From the NCBI GenBank assembly GCA_014730285.1, contig WJIM01000334.1, positions 1 to 10,740 on the forward strand: a stretch of 10,740 nucleotides of DNA. Direction: 5' to 3'. The position numbers were made by a program, and so were the translations under genes. Each line of letters begins with the position of its first letter. Position 1 is the stretch's first letter. This document shows, in pieces, positions 6,951 to 10,740 of the stretch. Below the pieces are notes generated by a model. That model made no database searches. It was given only the letters and a program-made list of their open reading frames with translations, and was not told the origin of the DNA. The stretch is from Candidatus Zixiibacteriota bacterium (lineage in GTDB: Bacteria > Zixibacteria > MSB-5A5 > JAABVY01).

Positions 6951-7376
6951 TCAATCCTGTGTTTTTTCAATGATCTCGTAATCGGCGGAAATCGGAACGC
7001 TTTTTCTGAGCATGGCATTCGCTGGACAGTATTTTTCGGTGCTCAGTTCTATGGCCCGTTCGACATCTTTGGGACGAATGCCTTTTCCTATGAAGATGAA
7101 ATGCAGCCTGATTGCGGTGAATACTTTGGGATGCTTCTCCGATCTGTCGGCATCGATCTCCATTTGAAAATCATCGAGTGTAACGCGCTTTTTAAGGAGA
7201 ATGGAAATGACATCCATAGCGGTACAGCCCCCAACTGACATCAGAAAAAGCTCCATAGGACGTGATCCGGCCGAATGACCGCCGAATTCCACGGGACCGT
7301 CCATATCTACCCAGTGATTCGTATCACCCGCACCTGCCAATGCGATGCCATCAATCTGTTTTATCTTTACCTTCAT
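6951..7376 (-). CDS. OsmC-like protein (YhfA/OsmC superfamily)
   Basis: The 141-residue protein belongs to the OsmC/Ohr superfamily of dimeric thiol-dependent peroxidases that reduce organic hydroperoxides. Both conserved cysteines are present: Cys51 in SVGGCTAMDV, the peroxidatic position at the start of the central helix, and Cys117 in EKYCPANAML, the resolving position. GGHSAGSRPMELFLMSVGGC is the family core. Lack of the Ohr-type N-terminal sequence points to the YhfA/OsmC-like branch, whose substrates are mostly unknown. The ATG is preceded by GGAAGGATGG on the minus strand. It is the first gene of a pair with the methyltransferase and lies about 200 bp downstream of the four-cysteine protein gene on the same strand. 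Confidence 0.9.
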   Translation of the reverse strand: MKVKIKQIDGIALAGAGDTNHWVDMDGPVEFGGHSAGSRPMELFLMSVGGCTAMDVISILLKKRVTLDDFQMEIDADRSEKHPKVFTAIRLHFIFIGKGIRPKDVERAIELSTEKYCPANAMLRKSVPISADYEIIEKTQD

Positions 7377-7422
7377 GAAACCATCCTTCCGGAAAATTGC
7401 GTTCCATACTCACCTTATATGA

Positions 7423-7451
7423 ATTATATCTCAAAATTATATAATATTGAA
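7423..7451 (-). promoter_or_regulatory. possible promoter for the OsmC-methyltransferase pair
   Basis: The minus strand carries two TATAAT hexamers in an A+T-rich stretch: 7441-7436 and 7428-7423. The second has a weak -35 (TTCAAT) 17 nt upstream and would leave a leader of about 40 nt before the ATG at 7376. No -35 is convincing, so this is tentative. Confidence 0.35.
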
Positions 7452-7478
7452 TCAGCCGCAATAAAAGTTTGTTTTGTA

Positions 7479-7509
7479 GAACAGCCGCCATTTTAAATGA
7501 CGGCTGTTC
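7479..7509. repeat. inverted repeat between the four-cysteine gene and the OsmC gene
   Basis: GAACAGCCG (7479-7487) and CGGCTGTTC (7501-7509) form a perfect 9-bp stem. After a C-A mismatch the stem continues for three further pairs around an A+T loop. On the minus strand the tail is not a clean T-run (TACAAAACAAAC), so it is at best a weak or attenuating terminator after the small gene. It could instead be an operator for the OsmC gene. A smaller 6-bp hairpin (CTATCC/GGATAG, 7552-7568) lies just past the small gene's stop. Nothing else is seen in the 198-bp gap 7377-7574. Confidence 0.5.
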
Positions 7510-7574
7510 AGGGGTCCCATGCCAAGCCATTAGAGACCTATACACACATGGCTATCCTGCGGGGATAGAGTCGC

Positions 7575-7766
7575 TTAATCATTTCTCGTGAAAGCAAGAT
7601 CCTTACATTTCCAGCAACCCTGCTGTTCAAATCCTTTGCTGACATCAACGCCCTTGTCACAGAGCCACATGCATCCTTCATCATCCAGAAAAACCTGCAT
7701 CGGACGTGCGCCCGGATGATAGATCCCGCTTCCCAGAGTCGGTTTTCTGCTTTCAAGAGTATCCAT
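7575..7766 (-). CDS. small four-cysteine protein, unrecognised
   Basis: I do not recognise this 63-residue protein. It starts MDTLESRKPTLGSGIYHPGA and continues with an acidic turn (VFLDDEGCMWLC). The cysteines are arranged C32-x3-C36-x14-C51-x2-C54, a pattern compatible with a zinc or Fe-S site or with redox-active thiols. No signal peptide or membrane segment is visible, so it is probably cytoplasmic. Translation is strongly supported: a perfect AAGGAGG (7780-7774) lies 7 nt before the ATG. It is the first gene downstream of the sigma-54 activator, in the same orientation, with a -24/-12-like element and a paired dyad between them, so it is the likely target. A 72-residue reading in another frame lacks such a start. 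Confidence 0.8.
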   Translation of the reverse strand: MDTLESRKPTLGSGIYHPGARPMQVFLDDEGCMWLCDKGVDVSKGFEQQGCWKCKDLAFTRND

Positions 7767-7810
7767 AATTAAACCTCCTTAGTTTCTTTTTAATTCCGAT
7801 TTATTAGTAG

Positions 7811-7827
7811 ATCATAAATCATGCCAA
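7811..7827 (-). promoter_or_regulatory. candidate sigma-54 (-24/-12) promoter of the four-cysteine gene
   Basis: The minus strand reads TTGGCATGATTTATGAT, against the consensus YTGGCACGRNNNTTGCW: 11 of 14 specified positions match. GG (-24) and the -12 G are separated by exactly 10 nt; the final C is A. Initiation near 7800 would give a leader of about 34 nt holding the AAGGAGG. The neighbouring sigma-54 activator gene and the upstream dyads raise the likelihood that it is real. Confidence 0.6.
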
Positions 7828-7924
7828 AAATTATGCGGTTCTTGAAAATATGGCGTAACGTGCTGCTCTGATATAAATTATAGATGCAGAGACTTTAAGT
7901 CATATTAGAAATGATATGGGCGCA

Positions 7925-7973
7925 ATCGTGCGATATTGCAAGGCGCAGGCTTCACATCGTGCAATATCGCAAG
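7925..7973. promoter_or_regulatory. paired dyads, likely enhancer (UAS) for the sigma-54 activator
   Basis: TGCGATATTGCA (7929-7940) and TGCAATATCGCA (7960-7971) are exact reverse complements, and each is nearly self-palindromic (TGC-N-ATAT-N-GCA). They sit within an 18-bp direct repeat (7925-7942 and 7956-7973) that differs at two positions. The centres are 31 bp apart, about three helical turns, so dimers would bind the same DNA face. They lie about 134 and 165 bp upstream of the predicted start near 7800, the usual range for enhancer-binding proteins, and begin 17 bp past the activator's stop codon. No T-run follows, so a terminator is unlikely. The rest of the 223-bp gap 7767-7989 holds the -24/-12 element and the ribosome binding site. 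Confidence 0.7.
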
Positions 7974-7989
7974 CCGCAATACTGGCTTG

Positions 7990-9354
7990 CTACTCTTCTT
8001 TATGTGAGGGGATTTTCAGGCCGAGTTTTTTGATTTTTCTGTAGAGGGTAGAGGGATTTACACCGATTTCACGTGCAGTATCTTTGCGCGACCAGTTATT
8101 TCTTTTCAGGGCGGCAAGGATAAAAAGAGATTCCATTTCATCCATGGTACTGGCAATCTCAATAGCCGGGATTGAATTGCCTTTCTGAAGATACTCGGGC
8201 AAAAACTCCGGCTTTATAATTCCGCTTCCGCATAAAACGAAGGCATGCTCAATGATGTTTTCAAGCTCCCGGATATTGCCCGGATAATCATGATTCATTA
8301 ATATTTTCAGGGCGGGAGGGGAGACGCCGTTGATATCTTTCTGATGCAGACGGTTCAGGTTTTGCACAAAGTGATCTGCGAGAAGAGGAATATCTTCGCG
8401 GCGTTCTCGCAAGGGCGGAAGCGCTATCTTAATCACATTAATGCGGTAGAAAAAATCCTTCCTGAAATCGCCTTTTTCAATCAGTTCATCAAGCGGCTGA
8501 TTGGTTGCCGAAACAATTCTAAAATCCGCCGCAATCGTCCTGGTACCGCCCAGACGCTCGAAAGTTTTCTCCTGGAGTACACGCAAAAGTTTTATCTGCA
8601 TGGCTGAGGAAATATTTCCGATCTCATCCAGAAAAAGCGTTCCGCCCTCGGCCAGCTCAAAGCGTCCTTTCTTATCTTTTTTGGCATCGGTAAAGGCTCC
8701 GGCAGTATAGCCGAAGAGCTCCGATTCGAGAAGATTATCGGGAAGAGCGCCGCAGTTCAATCCGATAAAGGGTCCGTCTTTGCGTGGGCTCAGTTCATGT
8801 ACCGCCCTTGCCACCAGCTCTTTTCCGGTGCCGCTTTCACCCTCGATCAGGACCGAGCTTTCACTTTCGGCAATGGTGGGGAGAATATTAAAAAGTTCCC
8901 GCATCTTATTATTGCGGCTGAGGATATTTTCGAAAGTATACTTGGCCTCATATTCCTTGTGCAACTGTCTGACCTGGTTCAGGTCGCGGAAGGTTTCCAC
9001 CCCGCCCGTTGTGTTTCCTTTGCTATCTTTTAATAGAGCGGTGGAAATACTGATTGGTATTCGTTCTCCTCTGTGATTATTAATACAGACCGAACGGTTG
9101 ATCACTGGAGTTTCGGTTTTGATAGTCTGCTCCAGCGGGCAGTTGTCCTCACATGCGCTGGTTCTGAAAACCTCGCTGCATCTTTTGCCAATGGCCTCTT
9201 TGATTGGATAGCCGCTTATTCTTTCAGCCGCCCTGTTCATGAATGTGATCTTGAAATTAAGATCAACAGCAAAGACGCCGTCGGATATATGATCGACAAC
9301 AGTCAGAAGCTTATCGCAGAGAGGCTCTTTTTTTTCGGTTAGGTTTTTTCTCAT
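7990..9354 (-). CDS. PAS-AAA+-Fis sigma-54-dependent transcriptional activator
   Basis: This enhancer-binding protein uses ATP hydrolysis to remodel sigma-54 polymerase. Its 454 residues comprise a PAS sensor (about 13-125), an AAA+ domain (about 143-370) and a Fis-type helix-turn-helix (about 405-446, RKDTAREIGVNPSTLYRKIKK). AAA+ motifs are Walker A GESGTGKE (172-179), Walker B GGTLFLDE (237-244) and the arginine-finger region FRKDFFYR (297-304). The sigma-54 contact loop reads GAFTDA (219-224), with Asp223 replacing the usual glycine. The PAS holds C59-x8-C68-x3-C72, hinting at a redox or metal cofactor. With no receiver domain, it probably senses a small ligand or redox state directly. The ATG at 9354 has a poor ribosome binding site. 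The adjoining dyads and promoter suggest it controls the four-cysteine gene. Confidence 0.93.
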   Translation of the reverse strand: MRKNLTEKKEPLCDKLLTVVDHISDGVFAVDLNFKITFMNRAAERISGYPIKEAIGKRCSEVFRTSACEDNCPLEQTIKTETPVINRSVCINNHRGERIPISISTALLKDSKGNTTGGVETFRDLNQVRQLHKEYEAKYTFENILSRNNKMRELFNILPTIAESESSVLIEGESGTGKELVARAVHELSPRKDGPFIGLNCGALPDNLLESELFGYTAGAFTDAKKDKKGRFELAEGGTLFLDEIGNISSAMQIKLLRVLQEKTFERLGGTRTIAADFRIVSATNQPLDELIEKGDFRKDFFYRINVIKIALPPLRERREDIPLLADHFVQNLNRLHQKDINGVSPPALKILMNHDYPGNIRELENIIEHAFVLCGSGIIKPEFLPEYLQKGNSIPAIEIASTMDEMESLFILAALKRNNWSRKDTAREIGVNPSTLYRKIKKLGLKIPSHKEE

Positions 9355-9366
9355 GACAAAACCCGC

Positions 9367-9388
9367 TAATGGAATTTCGCTGCCATTA
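9367..9388. repeat. short dyad in the leader of the activator gene
   Basis: TAATGG (9367-9372) and CCATTA (9383-9388) form a perfect 6-bp inverted repeat with a 10-nt spacer. It lies between the predicted promoter and the ATG of the activator gene, and could be an operator or a small mRNA hairpin near the weak ribosome binding site. Confidence 0.35.
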
Positions 9389-9410
9389 AAGCTACGTCCC
9401 CCACATATTT

Positions 9411-9438
9411 AATATAGTGATTTTTATGGTGATGTCTA
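9411..9438 (-). promoter_or_regulatory. sigma-70-type promoter for the activator gene
   Basis: On the minus strand TAGACA (9438-9433), 16 nt, TATATT (9416-9411): five of six matches to each hexamer. Initiation near 9404 leaves a leader of about 50 nt before the ATG at 9354. Constitutive sigma-70 expression of an enhancer-binding protein is common. Confidence 0.6.
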
Positions 9439-9534
9439 TTGTGAATATAAAAAGCGTTTAGACATTGCAGTTAATGCCTTTGCAAGGAATTTCTAATCAT
9501 AATTTTGTTGCATTCTGATTTCCAGATAATATCT

Positions 9535-9563
9535 TTGCGCTGGCAATACCCGAAGCAGATAAT
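9535..9563 (+). promoter_or_regulatory. possible promoter for the exported acidic protein
   Basis: TTGCGC (9535-9540), 17 nt, GATAAT (9558-9563): good -10, moderate -35. Initiation near 9570 leaves about 18 nt before the ATG at 9588, containing GGAGG. The 233-bp gap 9355-9587 otherwise holds only the divergent activator promoter and its leader dyad. Confidence 0.45.
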
Positions 9564-9587
9564 AATTATATTAAAATGGAGGACGAA

Positions 9588-10580
9588 ATGAGAAGCAGGA
9601 TTATTTTAGCGGCATTGATTATTTTCATGTTCGCGCTTGCCGCGCAGGCCGATGTGCGCCATGAGAGTGTGATCGAATACAAGTTTTCCGGCGCTCTTGG
9701 TACTGTAATGAAGGTGTTCGGTATGGGCAAGCCGATCAAGACTGTCGAGTACTATTCGGATAATGTGATGCGCTCCGATGAGCTCGATAAAAAAGGGAAG
9801 GTCAGGAACTCGGAAATAATCGATCTGGAAAAAGAGCTTTTTATCTCGATCGATCATAAGAAGAAACGCTATACCCAGATGACGTTCGACGAATGGCGCC
9901 AGCAGCTCGAGGAGATGATGGCAAACTACGAGGAAATGCAGGCCGAGCAGGAAGAGGAAGAGTATGAGGAAGAGGGCGGACGCGAATATACATACGAGAT
10001 GGATATTCAGGTTGCCGATGAGACCGAGGAGGTCAACGGTTTCGAGGCAAGAAAGATGACGATGACGATTGATGTTTACTCCAAAGAGAAAGGCTCTGAT
10101 GAGGAACCGGTAAAGGAGATGACAATCATTTCCGATCACTGGTTGACTCCCGAACTTGAGGGCAACCAGATGATTCAGGATTTCAACCGAAGACTGGCCG
10201 AGAAGCTGGGTATGAATCCCGAGGAAGGGCAGATGGCCTCGATGTTCCAGCAGATTGCCCAGAGCAGTCCCGAGCTTGTGGATGCGATGCAGAAGATGGA
10301 GGCCGAGGGCGAGGGACTCGACGGAGTGCCGGTTAAGACCGTTACGGTTTTCAAGTCCGTCAAGACTCCTGAGGATGAAAGTGAACAAGAGGAAGAGGAA
10401 TCCGGCGGTGGCGGGCTTTTTGGCGGGATAAAGAAAAAGGCTGCCAAAAAAGTAATCGGCGGCGGTGATGACGAGCCGGATGTTCTTCTGGAGCTTCATT
10501 CCAATATCATGGATCACTCCACCGAAGAACTGGAAGCGACTACCTTCACAGTCCCCGAGAAATACAAGCTGAGGGATTAA
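9588..10580 (+). CDS. exported acidic protein, DUF4412-like
   Basis: The 330-residue product begins with a clear Sec signal peptide: MRSRII, a hydrophobic core (about 5-19) and an AQA site predicting cleavage after residue 21. There is no lipobox Cys, so it is probably periplasmic. The mature N-terminal part (KTVEYYSDNVMRSDELDKKG, then IIDLEKELFISIDHKKKRYTQM) resembles the DUF4412 family, whose role is not known to me. Two low-complexity segments interrupt it: a Glu-run around 108-131 and a stretch around 262-298 with acidic residues, a Gly-rich turn (GGGGLFGGIKKKAAKK) and GGGDDE. An amphipathic helical region lies between. ATG 9588 follows GGAGG (9578-9582) by 5 nt; an in-frame ATG at 9576 overlaps that site and would spoil the signal peptide. 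No neighbour shares its strand in the window. Confidence 0.8.
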   Translation: MRSRIILAALIIFMFALAAQADVRHESVIEYKFSGALGTVMKVFGMGKPIKTVEYYSDNVMRSDELDKKGKVRNSEIIDLEKELFISIDHKKKRYTQMTFDEWRQQLEEMMANYEEMQAEQEEEEYEEEGGREYTYEMDIQVADETEEVNGFEARKMTMTIDVYSKEKGSDEEPVKEMTIISDHWLTPELEGNQMIQDFNRRLAEKLGMNPEEGQMASMFQQIAQSSPELVDAMQKMEAEGEGLDGVPVKTVTVFKSVKTPEDESEQEEEESGGGGLFGGIKKKAAKKVIGGGDDEPDVLLELHSNIMDHSTEELEATTFTVPEKYKLRD

Positions 10581-10593
10581 TAAGAATATTGTG

Positions 10594-10619
10594 CGCGGAG
10601 TATGTCCTCATGCTCCGCG
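10594..10619 (+). terminator. hairpin after the exported protein gene, probable terminator
   Basis: CGCGGAGTATG (10594-10604) pairs with CATGCTCCGCG (10609-10619), an 11-bp stem with one G-U pair and a TCCT loop, 13 bp after the stop codon. It is followed by AAAATTTT rather than a long T-run, so termination may be weak. Confidence 0.55.
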
Positions 10620-10638
10620 AAAATTTTGCAATACGATT

Positions 10639-10685
10639 GTCAAGTCCCTCCAAAGCCGCTCAAAGCGGCTTATTCGGGGCTTGAC
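10639..10685. repeat. nested inverted repeats in intergenic DNA
   Basis: An outer 10-bp pair (GTCAAGTCCC at 10639-10648 with GGGGCTTGAC at 10676-10685, one wobble) encloses an inner perfect 7-bp pair (AGCCGCT at 10654-10660 with AGCGGCT at 10664-10670, loop CAA). I see no other copy in the window. It could be a REP-like element, a structured RNA or a terminator. Confidence 0.5.
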
Positions 10686-10717
10686 CTACAATTTCTGATA
10701 ATTCCAAAGACTGGATG

Positions 10718-10740
10718 GGCATGATCACAGGGATCATGCC
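10718..10740. repeat. inverted repeat at the right window edge
   Basis: GGCATGATC (10718-10726) and GATCATGCC (10732-10740) form a perfect 9-bp stem with a 5-nt loop (ACAGG). It ends exactly at the window edge, so a T-run that would make it a terminator cannot be seen. Confidence 0.5.

Noticed and set aside
6735..7238. 167-residue plus-strand reading across the methyltransferase and OsmC genes
   Set aside because: It is antisense to two genes with clear family motifs and has no start signals.
7510..7531. Second TTGGCATG on the minus strand as a sigma-54 promoter for the OsmC gene
   Set aside because: The -24 half matches, but no G occurs 10 nt after GG, so the spacing of the -12 half is wrong.
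7538..7756. 72-residue minus-strand reading overlapping the four-cysteine gene in another frame
   Set aside because: Its start lacks a correctly spaced ribosome binding site, whereas the chosen frame has a perfect one.
9374..9390. ATGGCAGCGAAATTCCA on the minus strand as a sigma-54 promoter of the activator
   Set aside because: The nearly invariant -12 G is a C, and a much better sigma-70 promoter lies just upstream.
9541..9558. CTGGCAATACCCGAAGCA as a sigma-54 promoter for the exported protein
   Set aside because: GG and GC are 11 nt apart instead of 10 and the -12 half is poor; a sigma-70 pair fits the same place.
9606..10517. 303-residue minus-strand reading, rich in Leu and His
   Set aside because: It is the complement of the acidic exported protein; the Leu/Phe-rich composition is the mirror of Glu/Lys codons.

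Overview
The window reads as chromosomal DNA of a diderm (Gram-negative-type) bacterium. It has ADP-heptose genes for LPS inner core, a type IV pilus retraction ATPase, a sigma-54 activator and a secreted protein with a Sec signal peptide. Strong Shine-Dalgarno sequences and sigma-70-like promoters are easy to see. Gene order (heptose kinase, heptose adenylyltransferase, TPR protein, M24 peptidase, accB, pilT) matches no model organism I can name. A deltaproteobacterial or FCB/Zixibacteria-like lineage is a guess only. I see no rRNA, tRNA, CRISPR array, transposase or prophage gene.

Layout. (1) 1-281, minus: 5' part of a DUF3467 gene, divergent from what follows, with overlapping divergent promoters in the gap. 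(2) 357-5249, plus: a six-gene run. It holds the heptose kinase and adenylyltransferase (overlapping genes), a TPR protein, an M24B Xaa-Pro peptidase, the biotin carboxyl carrier protein and PilT, closed by a clear intrinsic terminator at 5270-5300. (3) 5502-6290, plus: a two-receiver protein without output domain, its first receiver degenerate. (4) 6317-9354, minus: sigma-54 enhancer-binding protein, then a 63-residue four-cysteine protein, an OsmC-like protein and a SAM methyltransferase. (5) 9588-10580, plus: an exported acidic DUF4412-like protein, followed by several inverted repeats up to the window end.

The most interesting part is region 4. Just past the activator's stop codon lie two 12-bp dyads that are exact reverse complements of each other, with centres 31 bp apart (about three helical turns). 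About 100 bp further is a -24/-12 element resembling sigma-54 promoters. About 45 bp beyond that is the start codon, behind a perfect AAGGAGG, of a small protein with C-x3-C and C-x2-C pairs. Regulator, enhancer, promoter and target are thus contiguous and co-oriented. The regulator's PAS domain has its own cysteine cluster, and its sigma-54 contact loop reads GAFTDA instead of GAFTGA. OsmC-like proteins are thiol peroxidases, so a redox, metal or electrophile response is a reasonable hypothesis, but the signal is not visible in the sequence.
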